The notes under the pieces: model-generated | What the model saw: the letters and a program-made list of their open reading frames with translations, nothing else | Told to the model about the DNA's origin: nothing | The model's database searches: none | Shown: positions 6,936 to 14,833 of the stretch, piece after piece | How the letters are laid out: every line of letters begins with the position of its first letter | Position numbering within the stretch: position 1 is the first letter of the stretch | Program-made: the position numbers and the translations under genes | Assembly: GCA_043101835.1 (NCBI GenBank) | Contig: JBICHM010000292.1 | Location: forward strand, 1-28,719 | DNA: 28,719 nucleotides | Reading direction: 5' to 3' | Origin: JBICHM01 sp043101835 | Lineage (GTDB): Bacteria > Planctomycetota > Phycisphaerae > Phycisphaerales > UBA1924

Positions 6936-8069
6936 TCATGGAAGTTCGAAGTTCACCCACGGATTCGTGGTGGTGATCGGGCTGAAGTTGGTCGTGATGA
7001 TCGTTCCGTAGGCGCTCGTCCCGACCTCCGCGTACCCGCCCAGCGAGCAGTTGCGCGCGGTGTTTCGAATCAGGAAGTCGCCTGACTCGGTGACGTAGAA
7101 GCCCCGGTGGCAGCTCGCGGCGTTGTTGGAGTCGAGCCGGTTGCCGCCGTTCTCGGTGCGGAATCCGGCGCCGTCGACCAGGCCGTTGCCGCAGCTCGTC
7201 GCGTTGTTGTTCGTGATCAGCGCGCCGCCTCGCGCATTGACGCCGTTGTACGAGCAGAAGCGGAAGGTGGAGTTGGTGATCGTCGCGCCGGTGAAGGTGT
7301 CGACGCCGTCGCGACCAGCGCTGTCCACCGTCACACCGTTAATCGTCACCCCGCTGGAGCCGTTCACCCCGTCGAGGCCGGTGGTCGAGATCGTCGAGTC
7401 AACAAGCGTGGACCCGCTGGCGAGGAACACGCCATTGCCGGCGACATTGTTCACCGTGACGCCGCGCACCGTGCCGTTGACGCCCATCCAGATCCCGCTG
7501 CCGTTGCTGTCGATCACAGCGCAGCTCTCGATGACGCCCTCGGTGACGGCCAGCGCATACGAGCCCGTCGAAAAGCTCAGCACATCGTTGGTGGAAACGC
7601 AGTTTCGCACAACGCCGGTATTCACACAGATGCCCTGAGATCCGTTGCCACTCGTGGTCACATCGAAGACCAGCGCGCCTTCGACGGAATCGAGCACGAC
7701 GCCCCCGCCGGACCAGCCGCGCACGCTGCCGTTGAACACACGAGCGTTCGACCGAAACCCGCTGTCCTGGATGCCCGTCCCGGTCCCGCCGGCAAGCGAG
7801 AAGCCGTTGAGGTCGATCGAGACCTCGCTCGCGGCGATCGTGATGCCCCCGCCGCCGGTCACGATGTTCTCCGCGAGGTAGTACGAGCCGGGCTGGCTGA
7901 TCGTCAGCGGCAGATCGGCCGCGAAGATCGGCGTGCGCGCTTCGACGACATCGAGCGATTTCATCGTCGGCCCGGGAGCGCCGGGCGGGGTGAGATCACC
8001 GGCGAAGGCGGCGCTCGAGCATGCCGCGACGCCGATCGCGAGCAAACGAATCTGGAATGGACGCATCAT
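6936..8069 (-). CDS. Exported right-handed parallel beta-helix repeat protein (copy B)
   Basis: This 377-residue paralogue of the gene at 5755 has the same order: signal peptide ending SSAAFA, GDLTPPGAPGPTMKSLDVVEARTPIF, beta-helix turns (VFNGSVRGWSGGGVVLDS, ITNNNATSCGNGLVDG), and a C-terminus SPITTTNPWVNFELP. Two adjacent ATG codons (8069 and 8066) follow AAGGAG. The second has the more usual spacing of 7 nt, so the true start may be 8066. It probably forms the first gene of a two-gene transcript with copy A. Divergence is concentrated in the middle turns, as expected if the exposed helix face changes while the ends are conserved. Function is unknown. Confidence 0.85.
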   Translation of the reverse strand: MMRPFQIRLLAIGVAACSSAAFAGDLTPPGAPGPTMKSLDVVEARTPIFAADLPLTISQPGSYYLAENIVTGGGGITIAASEVSIDLNGFSLAGGTGTGIQDSGFRSNARVFNGSVRGWSGGGVVLDSVEGALVFDVTTSGNGSQGICVNTGVVRNCVSTNDVLSFSTGSYALAVTEGVIESCAVIDSNGSGIWMGVNGTVRGVTVNNVAGNGVFLASGSTLVDSTISTTGLDGVNGSSGVTINGVTVDSAGRDGVDTFTGATITNSTFRFCSYNGVNARGGALITNNNATSCGNGLVDGAGFRTENGGNRLDSNNAASCHRGFYVTESGDFLIRNTARNCSLGGYAEVGTSAYGTIITTNFSPITTTNPWVNFELP

Positions 8070-8194
8070 GCGGCTCCTTCGGCGTCGGGCGCTGCTTCAT
8101 GAGCACCAACGACACCGCTTGTCTGCGCGCCCGATTCGATCCGGCACAGGGCGGCGCGCGGCCCCACAGGGCACGCGGAATCAGGGCGCGGCGC

Positions 8195-8248
8195 GCCCGA
8201 TCGGGCCGGCGCGAATCTCGCACGCATCCGGGGAAGAACGGCGTGCGA
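8195..8248. repeat. Palindrome and inverted repeat in a divergent intergenic region
   Basis: Within 8070-8314, between the minus-strand beta-helix gene and the plus-strand small gene, there is a perfect 12-bp palindrome GCCCGATCGGGC (8195-8206). Close to it is an 8-bp inverted repeat TCGCACGC (8218-8225) / GCGTGCGA (8241-8248) with a 15-nt spacer. They could be operators or an extended structured leader. In GC-rich DNA such palindromes also arise by chance. Confidence 0.35.
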
Positions 8249-8314
8249 ATGCGGGTTTGTACGGGGAAGGGGTGGGCAGTCACGCGCCCGGCGGCTGGGC
8301 GCCAGGAGTCAGCC

Positions 8315-8560
8315 ATGACGCCCGAATATGACCAACTCGACCCGCTGCGACTCTGCGACGCCGTGGACGCCACGATGGACGCCCTCGTCGAGGTCGCCCG
8401 CCAGACGGGGCGCGTGCCCCGCTGGCCCGCGGACCTCATGGGTTCGGCGATGCAGCCCGATGCGCTGCGTGGCTTTACGCGCGCGGAAATCGAGGAGGCA
8501 AGCGCCTTCCTCGTCCGCCTCGGTGCGATTGACGCGCCGGGATCTGATTCTGTGAACTAG
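8315..8560 (+). CDS. Small hypothetical protein, 81 residues
   Basis: I do not recognise this protein. The ATG at 8315 follows CAGGAG by six bases, which is the best start in a longer open frame. The product begins MTPEYDQLDPLRL and has amphipathic helical character (AVDATMDALVEVARQTG, FTRAEIEEASAFLVRLGAI), with no signal peptide or membrane segment, so it is probably a small cytoplasmic helical protein. It stands alone and runs convergent to the next gene with 27 bp between the two stops. The good ribosome-binding site and ordinary composition argue for a real gene. Confidence 0.6.
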   Translation: MTPEYDQLDPLRLCDAVDATMDALVEVARQTGRVPRWPADLMGSAMQPDALRGFTRAEIEEASAFLVRLGAIDAPGSDSVN

Positions 8561-8587
8561 CCCCGCCGAAGGCCGCTGGCCTCGCCG

Positions 8588-9058
8588 TCAGTTCTGGCGA
8601 CGCTCAGCGGTCAGCGAGTACTCGACATCGGGTGCGCTCACGGCGCCGGCCATCACATCGCCATCGACCACCGCGACAAAGCCCGCGGCCATGTTCGGGT
8701 CCATCTGGTTGACGATGGTGCAGGAGAAGATGCCGTCCTCGTCGTTGAAGACCGCGTCGGCGACATCGAAGCCTCCGAAGTTCGTGGTCTCGAGGGTGCC
8801 CGTGATCCCGCCGCCGTTGCCCGGGGCGAGGTCGAGGATGAACGGCTCGCCGTCCGGAGGCAGGCCCTCACCGGTCGCCACGCCATCCCAGACGCCGTAG
8901 ACGGCCTCAGAGAGGACGATGACCTGGGCCGGGGTGTTCGTGGTCGGGGCGGGCTCGTCGTGGAGCACGCCGCTGCTGACCGCGGCGCCGCCGAGGATGA
9001 CGCTCGCGCCGGCGATTGAGGCGGGAATCGAGGATTTCTTCGAGCAGCAGCAGAACAT
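8588..9058 (-). CDS. Hypothetical protein with N-terminal Cys cluster and membrane/signal segment
   Basis: From ATG at 9058 (GGAG seven bases upstream) the product is 156 residues. It starts MFCCCSKKSSIPASIAGASVILGGAAVSSG: three consecutive cysteines, two lysines, then a hydrophobic stretch that could be a signal peptide or a single membrane anchor. The rest (about 40-156) is acidic, rich in Gly/Val/Asp and probably beta-structured (YGVWDGVATGEGLP, ITGTLETTNFGGFDV, YSLTAERRQN). I recognise no family. An extension to an upstream ATG at 9094 is possible but less likely. It is the last gene before the ald region. Confidence 0.6.
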   Translation of the reverse strand: MFCCCSKKSSIPASIAGASVILGGAAVSSGVLHDEPAPTTNTPAQVIVLSEAVYGVWDGVATGEGLPPDGEPFILDLAPGNGGGITGTLETTNFGGFDVADAVFNDEDGIFSCTIVNQMDPNMAAGFVAVVDGDVMAGAVSAPDVEYSLTAERRQN

Positions 9059-9149
9059 GGGTCGTCTCCAGAGCGAATGCGTGCGGGCGCGCACCGCACC
9101 CGCCAGACTGTATGGGAATCCGGCGTCGGCGGTTTCAGGTCGAACGTGA

Positions 9150-9180
9150 AATCGCCGTTTCCGAGCGCCAGGCGGCGATT
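9150..9180 (-). terminator. Probable terminator hairpin at the end of ald
   Basis: AATCGCCG (9150-9157) and CGGCGATT (9173-9180) form a perfect 8-bp inverted repeat with a 15-nt loop, beginning in the ald stop codon. The minus-strand sequence that follows (TCACGTTC) has only a poor T tract, so the hairpin may terminate weakly or protect the mRNA 3' end. Confidence 0.4.
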
Positions 9181-10292
9181 CAGGCGGTCACGGCCTCGAG
9201 CCCGTGGGCTTCTGCGACCGGCTTGTTGAGCAGGCGCCCGTCCTCGCAGTTGATGGCGGGGCGGAAATAGGGGTCGCGGTCGGCGATCGCCCGGGCGCCC
9301 TCGTTGGCGATGCGAATGACCCACGGCTGCGTCGCGTGCGTCAGGGCCTGGGTGCTCGTCCGACCGACGGCGCCGGGCATGTTCGCCACGCAGTAGTGCA
9401 CAACGCCCTCGATGATGTAGGTCGGCTTCGCGTGGGTCGTCGGCTTGGTCGTCTCGACGCAGCCGCCCTGGTCGACGGCGACATCGACGATGACCGCGCC
9501 GGGCTTCATCAGTTTGAGGTCCTCGCGCGTGACGAGGTTCGGCGCCTTCGCCGCCGGAATGAGCACGGCGCCGATGACGAGATCGGCCGTCTTCAGATGG
9601 CGGCGGATCGCGTAGGGCTCGCTGTAGACCGTCGTCACGTTCGCCGGCATCACCTCGCTGAGGTAGCGCAGGCGGTCGAGATCGACATCCATGATCGTGA
9701 CGTGCGCACCGAGGCCGGCGGCCATGCGCGCGGCGTTCGAGCCGACCACGCCGCCGCCGAGCACGAGCACCTCGCCGGGTTCAACGCCGGGCACGCCGCC
9801 GAGCAGGATGCCGCGCCCCTCCTGCGGGCGTTCGAGGAACTTGGCGCCCTCCTGCACGCTCATCTTGCCGGCCACCTCGCTCATCGGCGTGAGCAGGGGC
9901 AGCGTGACACGCCCGCCCGGTGCGCGAGCCTCGAGCGTCTCGTAGGCGATGCACGTGGCGCCGCTCTCGATGCAGCCGATCGTCAGGTCGCGATCCGCGG
10001 CGAGGTGGAAGTAGGTGAAGACCTGCTGACCCTGGCGCATCTGCTTGATCTCGCCGGGCTGGGGCTCCTTCACCTTCACGATCATGTCGCTCTCGGCCCA
10101 CACCTCCTCGGCCGTGTCGATGATCGTGGCGCCGGCCGCCTCGTACTGCTCGTTCGTGTAGCCGGAGCCCTCGCCGGCGTTGCGCTCGACGAACACCTCA
10201 TGGCCGTCGCGACGGAGCAGCTCCGCGCCGACGGGCAGGAGGCTGACGCGGTACTCATCGCTCTTGATTTCACGGGGAACGCCGACACGCAT
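9180..10292 (-). CDS. ald: Alanine dehydrogenase
   Basis: The enzyme interconverts L-alanine and pyruvate plus ammonia with NAD. The 370-residue length equals the family norm when ATG at 10292 is used (MRVGVPREIKSDEYRVSL, GGAG nine bases upstream); an upstream extension to 10385 is not needed. The catalytic and binding residues fall at the family's standard numbers: Arg15, Lys75 (VKVKEPQ), His96 (TYFHLAAD) and Asp270 (VIVDVAVDQGG). The NAD-binding Rossmann loop is LGGGVVGSNAARMA (about 178-191). A -10-like TACAAT lies about 90 bp upstream, suggesting its own promoter. It lies downstream of trxB on the same strand, 166 bp away. Confidence 0.97.
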   Translation of the reverse strand: MRVGVPREIKSDEYRVSLLPVGAELLRRDGHEVFVERNAGEGSGYTNEQYEAAGATIIDTAEEVWAESDMIVKVKEPQPGEIKQMRQGQQVFTYFHLAADRDLTIGCIESGATCIAYETLEARAPGGRVTLPLLTPMSEVAGKMSVQEGAKFLERPQEGRGILLGGVPGVEPGEVLVLGGGVVGSNAARMAAGLGAHVTIMDVDLDRLRYLSEVMPANVTTVYSEPYAIRRHLKTADLVIGAVLIPAAKAPNLVTREDLKLMKPGAVIVDVAVDQGGCVETTKPTTHAKPTYIIEGVVHYCVANMPGAVGRTSTQALTHATQPWVIRIANEGARAIADRDPYFRPAINCEDGRLLNKPVAEAHGLEAVTA

Positions 10293-10383
10293 CGGTACGG
10301 ACTCCGGGGGCGGCTCTCGCCGCGCTGGCTGTGCGGTGGTGGTGAACGCCCGGCGCACCGAGGGGGTGGACGGGAAGCCGATC

Positions 10384-10389
10384 ATTGTA
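10384..10389 (-). promoter_or_regulatory. Candidate ald promoter (-10 element)
   Basis: TACAAT on the minus strand (10389-10384) matches the sigma-70 -10 consensus at five of six positions. No good -35 hexamer is present at 16-18 bp. The predicted start near 10377 leaves a leader of about 85 nt before the ald ATG. Confidence 0.35.
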
Positions 10390-10458
10390 GAGCGAACACG
10401 CCCGTCCGGGGGAGTTCCGTGGGGCGGCCGGTGCGGATTCCGGCCCGGCGCGCGGGGG

Positions 10459-11442
10459 TCAGTCGACGTGCTCGGCGAGCCAGCGCTCGGCGTCGATCGC
10501 CGCCTGGCAGCCCATGCCCGCCGCCGTCACGGCCTGGCGGTAGTCGGGGTCGGCGACATCGCCGGCAGCGAAGACGCCCTCGATGTTCGTCCGACTCGAT
10601 CGGCTCTTCAGATGCAGATAGCCCGCGTCGTCGCTGTCAAGCCCGCTGCCCTCGAGAAAGCGGGTCGCCGGCGTGTGGCCGATCGCGATAAAGAGGCCCT
10701 TGACCGAAAGCTCGCGGCGCTCACCGGTGATGGTGTCCTCCAGCACGACGCTCTCGATCTTCTCGTCGCCCAGCACATCGACGACGACGCTGTTCCACTC
10801 CACCTTGGCGTTCGGCTGCTTGAGGAAGCGCTCCTGCATCACCTTGCTGGCGCGGAGCTCGTCGCGCCGGTGGATGACATGCACGGTGGAGGCGAACTTC
10901 GTGAGATAGGTGGCCTCCTCCATGGCGGTGTCGCCGCCGCCGACGACGGCGAGGGGCTGATCACGGAACATCGGCAGCGCGCCGTCACAGACGGCGCAGG
11001 CGCTGACGCCGCCGCCGGAGCGCGCAAGACGCATCTCGTTCTCGAGGCCCAGCCAGTTCGCGGTGGCGCCGGTCGCGATGATGACGGCGTGCGCGTGCAC
11101 CGTCTTCCCCTCGCTCGTCTCGAGCGCGAAGGGGCGCTGCGTGAAATCGCAGCGGACGATGTCCTCGTTGACGACCGTCGTGCCGAAGCGCTCGGCCTGC
11201 TGCTGGAACTTCTGCATCATGTCCGGCCCCGTGACGCCGTCGGGGAAGCCGGGATAGTTCTCGACATCCGTGGTGAGCATCAGCTGCCCGCCCGGCAGCA
11301 CCGGCGAGGGGTCCTGACGCGGCACGCCGACGTAGCAGACGGGGTCGAGGTTGGCGCGCGCGGCGTAGATCGCGGCGGTCCAGCCCGCGGGGCCGGAACC
11401 GATGATGACGATCTTGTGAACAGCGTCGGTCTCGCCTGGCAT
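10459..11442 (-). CDS. trxB: Thioredoxin-disulfide reductase
   Basis: This is a cytoplasmic flavoenzyme that passes electrons from NADPH to thioredoxin. The 327-residue product has the FAD motif IIGSGPAGWTAAIYAARA (13-30), the redox-active CAVC pair (149-152) in SACAVCDGALP, the NADPH loop VVGGGDTAMEEA (166-177) and HRRDELRAS (191-199), whose arginines select NADPH. The second FAD block is IEGVFAAGDVADPDYRQ. The ATG at 11442 has GGAG seven bases upstream. No thioredoxin gene is adjacent. The 85-bp gap to the upstream unknown gene shows no strong terminator, so readthrough from it is possible. Confidence 0.97.
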   Translation of the reverse strand: MPGETDAVHKIVIIGSGPAGWTAAIYAARANLDPVCYVGVPRQDPSPVLPGGQLMLTTDVENYPGFPDGVTGPDMMQKFQQQAERFGTTVVNEDIVRCDFTQRPFALETSEGKTVHAHAVIIATGATANWLGLENEMRLARSGGGVSACAVCDGALPMFRDQPLAVVGGGDTAMEEATYLTKFASTVHVIHRRDELRASKVMQERFLKQPNAKVEWNSVVVDVLGDEKIESVVLEDTITGERRELSVKGLFIAIGHTPATRFLEGSGLDSDDAGYLHLKSRSSRTNIEGVFAAGDVADPDYRQAVTAAGMGCQAAIDAERWLAEHVD

Positions 11443-11527
11443 GAAGCAACTCCGGTGCGATGCGCCGGGACGGTAGGCCCGGGGTCAGCAATGAACCCCG
11501 CGCAGGGGCCGATTGTTCCGATGGTGA

Positions 11528-13474
11528 TCAGTCGCCGAGCAGGCCCAGTTCGGCGAGCCGGTCGCGCTCGAGGCTGATGACCGGCGGCCACAGCAGGATG
11601 TCGCCGGCGACGTACCCCGCCTCGGTGGCGAAGCCGTCGACCTGGTCGAACCCGACTGAGTACAGCACGAACACGCTGTCATCGAGCTGGATGGTGAAGA
11701 CCGAACTCGGGTTCTCGGCCTTCTCCGTCTCGAGCGTCCGCTCGAAGTCGACCTCGATCGCCTCGCGATAGAGCACCTTCAGCACCATGCGGATGTCGGC
11801 GGCGCTCAGCTCGGTCCGCCCGCCGATGCGTCCGGCGAGAGCCACGATGTCGCGGTTCTTCCCGGCCCGGATCGTGGCCTCCTCGATGACCGAGGCCAGA
11901 TCGATCTCGTTCTCCGGATCGCTCGGCGCCGGCACGGTGCGTTCGATCGCCTCGCGCATTGCCGTAGCGACGCGCGGGGCCTCCGCCGGATCAGTCATCC
12001 CGGCGAGCAGGCGCGCGAACTCGTCACGCTGCGACTCCAGCGCCGCGGGGGGGATCGCCTCGATGTCGTCCTCGAGCGCGGCGTACACCGTGGCGTCGCT
12101 CCAGAGCGTCGTGAGCACGAGCATCTCGTGGGGGCGCGGGGCCTCGCGCTCACCACGCGGCTGATCACGGATCGGCACGAAGTACCGGAACGGATCCACC
12201 TCGCGCGGGTCGAACGGATCGATCGGCAGCGACTGGATGTAGCGCGGGCGGATCGCGAACAGCGGCTTCGGATAGACGCCCTGCGCGTTCCTGTAGGCCA
12301 TCACCGCGAACGCCGTGCGCGTGCCCTGCTGCGCGACGCGCAGCATCTCGCGCCCGTAGAACAGCTCGTCGTAGTCCGGCACGATCGCACGGACCGCGGC
12401 GAATCGCCCGGGGTCGAGCGTCTCATAGAAGGTCGGGCTGTCGAAGACGGGATCGTCCGGGCTCAGCGTCCAGCGGAGCGTCCAGTCGGAGAACGACTTG
12501 TTGATCGCGTCGATCGAGTCGTAGTACCCCGCGTGGTTCTCGCCCACGCGCGCCCACCACGAGGCCTCGCCGAACCGCGCAAGCGGGCGATCGACATCCG
12601 CGATCACCGCCATCAGCGGGCCGAACTTCTCGCCGTTCGGTTGACCGAAGCGGTCGAATGAATCACGCACCATCTGCAGCGCCGCGAGACGATCGGCCTC
12701 GGGCAGCAGGATGCGCCCGACGAGCAGGTTCTCATCGCTCGACCGCGCGACGATGTCGAGCAGGTGGTCCGGCGTCGCGCCGTCGGGGTAACGGAACAGG
12801 ATGTCGCGCATGGCCTCCATGTGGTTCGCCATGCGCTCCATGCCCCATCGCTTTTCGGCGAAGAATGCGCGATCGGCGATCATGCGCGAAAGGCCGACGC
12901 CGCGGAGGAACAGATCGATCGCGCCGTCGGTGTCGCCGCCGGCCGCCAGACGCTCGGCCTCGACCGCCACGAGCACGAAGAGCGCATCGATCGCGTCGAG
13001 ATGACGCATATCCGCGCCGGCAAGCAGGCGGTCGTCGGTCAGGCGCGGGAAGGCGCCGGTCTCGCGAATCTCGGGGTCGATATTGCCGGCGCCGTAGAGC
13101 ACCGCGAAGCGGTAGCGGCCGTCGCGCTCGGTGACCGTGCCGAAGGCCTCGAGCGCCGCGCGCTGCGGATCGGCCGACGCCCACGCGTCGATCTCGCCCC
13201 ACGCGCCCGAGTCCGGCGTGGCCAGTACGGCGTCGCGCAGCGTCTCGAGCCCGGCGGGGGCCTCGTCCATCGCGCTGATCGCCGGCAGCAGGACCAGGTC
13301 GGCGCGCTGGGCGTCGGCGACGCTCCGATAGGGGGCGTTCACGGTCTCGACCGGATCCCCCAGGTTCGACAGGGGGTCGGCCTGCGCGAACGCGCGCGAG
13401 GGAACGGCCGCGACGAACGCGGGGACGACGAGGGCCAGCGCGGCGGCGATCGCGCAGCGGCTGCGATGCGACAT
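11528..13474 (-). CDS. Large exported protein of unknown function, 648 residues
   Basis: I do not recognise a family. The N-terminus MSHRSRCAIAAALALVVPAFVAAVPSRAFAQ is a clear signal peptide, with cleavage probably after AFA or AQA near residue 30, so the protein is periplasmic or outer-membrane associated. The mature part is acidic, mainly helical in appearance and rich in Arg/Asp/Glu/Ala, with passages such as DALFVLVAVEAERLAAGGDTDGAIDLFLRG. Residues around 420-450 name-check no motif but are Pro-rich (YIQSLPIDPFDPREVDPFRYF). No repeats or transmembrane helices are seen after the signal. It lies between trxB and an epimerase-like gene on the same strand; co-transcription is uncertain. Confidence 0.7.
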   Translation of the reverse strand: MSHRSRCAIAAALALVVPAFVAAVPSRAFAQADPLSNLGDPVETVNAPYRSVADAQRADLVLLPAISAMDEAPAGLETLRDAVLATPDSGAWGEIDAWASADPQRAALEAFGTVTERDGRYRFAVLYGAGNIDPEIRETGAFPRLTDDRLLAGADMRHLDAIDALFVLVAVEAERLAAGGDTDGAIDLFLRGVGLSRMIADRAFFAEKRWGMERMANHMEAMRDILFRYPDGATPDHLLDIVARSSDENLLVGRILLPEADRLAALQMVRDSFDRFGQPNGEKFGPLMAVIADVDRPLARFGEASWWARVGENHAGYYDSIDAINKSFSDWTLRWTLSPDDPVFDSPTFYETLDPGRFAAVRAIVPDYDELFYGREMLRVAQQGTRTAFAVMAYRNAQGVYPKPLFAIRPRYIQSLPIDPFDPREVDPFRYFVPIRDQPRGEREAPRPHEMLVLTTLWSDATVYAALEDDIEAIPPAALESQRDEFARLLAGMTDPAEAPRVATAMREAIERTVPAPSDPENEIDLASVIEEATIRAGKNRDIVALAGRIGGRTELSAADIRMVLKVLYREAIEVDFERTLETEKAENPSSVFTIQLDDSVFVLYSVGFDQVDGFATEAGYVAGDILLWPPVISLERDRLAELGLLGD

Positions 13475-13536
13475 CGCTCAACTCCGTTGGGGCTGGCCGC
13501 ATCCGGCGGCGGACGCGGCGGTGACTCTGCGATTCG

Positions 13537-13545
13537 ATGCTACCA
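13537..13545 (-). promoter_or_regulatory. Possible extended -10 promoter for the 648-residue protein
   Basis: On the minus strand TGGTAGCAT (13545-13537) is an extended -10 (TGn plus TAGCAT) lying about 60 bp before the ATG at 13474. No matching -35 is visible, which is tolerated by extended -10 promoters. Confidence 0.3.
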
Positions 13546-13578
13546 CGCGACCCGCATCCGCGCGGACCACGCGCCGGC

Positions 13579-14604
13579 TCAGCCGATCTGGTCGGCGTAC
13601 TCCCGAACACGACCCGCGAAGGACGCCGGGTTGAAGCCGAGGTGCTTTTCGGCCTTCACGTTCGAGCACACCGAGTCCTCCGTCGCCAGGAGCACATCGT
13701 CGGGGCCGAAGGGGAGCAGGTTGCCTGCGCCGATCGCCCCCGCGGCCCGCGCGATGCACAGCGCCGCCGGCGCGGGCACACCGAAGGGCTTCAGCGATTT
13801 CTTGGCGTCGGGGAGCAGGTCGCGGATCACTTCCAGGAGCTGCGGCCACGAATAGGCGTCCGGCCCGCCCAGCGGGTAGATCTCGCCGACCGTCGCGTCG
13901 CGCTCGAGGCACGCGCCGATGACCCAGGCGACATCCTCGACCGCCACCGGCTGCACGAACGATGCGCGAGGCGATTCGCCAAGGCGTCGCTCGTCGATCG
14001 GCTTGCCGGGCTGCTCGAAGTAGGGCAGGAAGAGCTTCGGAGGCGCCTCGCCGGTCACCCAGCCGCGCGCCATCTGCATGAACTCGCCATCCGGCCCGTG
14101 GATCACCGACGGGCGGAGCACGGTCCAGTCAAGCCCGCTGTGACGCACGATCAACTCGGCGTCGAGCTTTGACTGGTGGTAGCGGCTGGGCGCGCCGGAG
14201 CGCGTGCCAAGCGCCGACATCTGCACGAACCGCGTCACACCGGCCGTCGTCGCGCTCTCGACGATCCGCGCGGTCGCATCGACATGCATGCGCTCGAAGG
14301 TCACGCCGTGGCCGGTCTCGCGCCGGATGCCGATGAGGTGGACCACCGCGCCGGCGCCGTCGAGCAGGCGCGTGCGCGCGTCGTCATCGAAGATGTCACC
14401 CTCGATGACGTCCACCCCGTCATCCTCGGGAAGGACCGACCAGGCCTTCTTGGCGCTCCGGGCGAGGGCCCGGACTGGGAAGCCCCGCCGGCGAAGCTCA
14501 CCGACGACGGCGCGGCCGACGAAGCCGGTCGCGCCGGTCACGGCCACAACCGGCTTGAAGGGCTGCTCTTGCTGCTGGGCGTCGGGCGCGGGGGCCTCGG
14601 ACAT
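13579..14604 (-). CDS. NAD(P)-binding epimerase-like protein (atypical SDR; NDUFA9-like)
   Basis: The 341-residue product has the atypical SDR cofactor loop VAVTGATGFVGRAVVGELRRRGF (beginning near residue 20). It then has VIEGDIFDD, VVHLIGI, VQMSALGT and YHQSKLDAELIVRHSGLDWTVLRPSVIHG. The Y-x-x-x-K pattern (YHQSK) and the LRPS/IHGP block match complex I NDUFA9-like and NmrA-like proteins rather than sugar epimerases. The substrate is unknown. ATG at 14604 is chosen because it is preceded by AAGGAGG and an excellent promoter; the open frame upstream of it is not credible protein. No respiratory complex I gene is nearby in this window. Confidence 0.85.
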   Translation of the reverse strand: MSEAPAPDAQQQEQPFKPVVAVTGATGFVGRAVVGELRRRGFPVRALARSAKKAWSVLPEDDGVDVIEGDIFDDDARTRLLDGAGAVVHLIGIRRETGHGVTFERMHVDATARIVESATTAGVTRFVQMSALGTRSGAPSRYHQSKLDAELIVRHSGLDWTVLRPSVIHGPDGEFMQMARGWVTGEAPPKLFLPYFEQPGKPIDERRLGESPRASFVQPVAVEDVAWVIGACLERDATVGEIYPLGGPDAYSWPQLLEVIRDLLPDAKKSLKPFGVPAPAALCIARAAGAIGAGNLLPFGPDDVLLATEDSVCSNVKAEKHLGFNPASFAGRVREYADQIG

Positions 14605-14635
14605 GTCGTGCGCCTCCTTGATCTGGCGGGTGGCC

Positions 14636-14664
14636 AGTGTAGAAGCGCCCGCACGCGCCAACAA
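14636..14664 (-). promoter_or_regulatory. Promoter for the epimerase-like gene
   Basis: TTGTTG (14664-14659) and TACACT (14641-14636) on the minus strand are separated by exactly 17 bp. The predicted start near 14629 gives a leader of about 25 nt that carries AAGGAGG before the ATG at 14604. This is the best sigma-70-like promoter in the window. Confidence 0.6.
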
Positions 14665-14833
14665 ACACCGGGGAGGCGCCGGCGTTTCGGAGTGCGCCCC
14701 GCGCTTTCGGGGGGTGGCGCGGCCCGCTAGGATCCGCCATCGTTCGGCGGCGGCGTCCCCGCCGGGCGACGGGCGTCGCGCGCTGCGTCGGGCGCCGCCT
14801 GCCCCGGGCGCGACGCTCGGGAAAGGACGCCTG

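Noticed and set aside
7107..8102. 331-codon plus-strand open frame opposite beta-helix copy B
   Set aside because: It is a low-complexity Ala/Val/Asp/Arg product antisense to a gene with a signal peptide and ribosome-binding site.
9204..10691. 495-codon plus-strand open frame opposite ald and part of trxB
   Set aside because: It is antisense to two firmly identified genes and has no recognisable domain; third-position GC bias explains its length.
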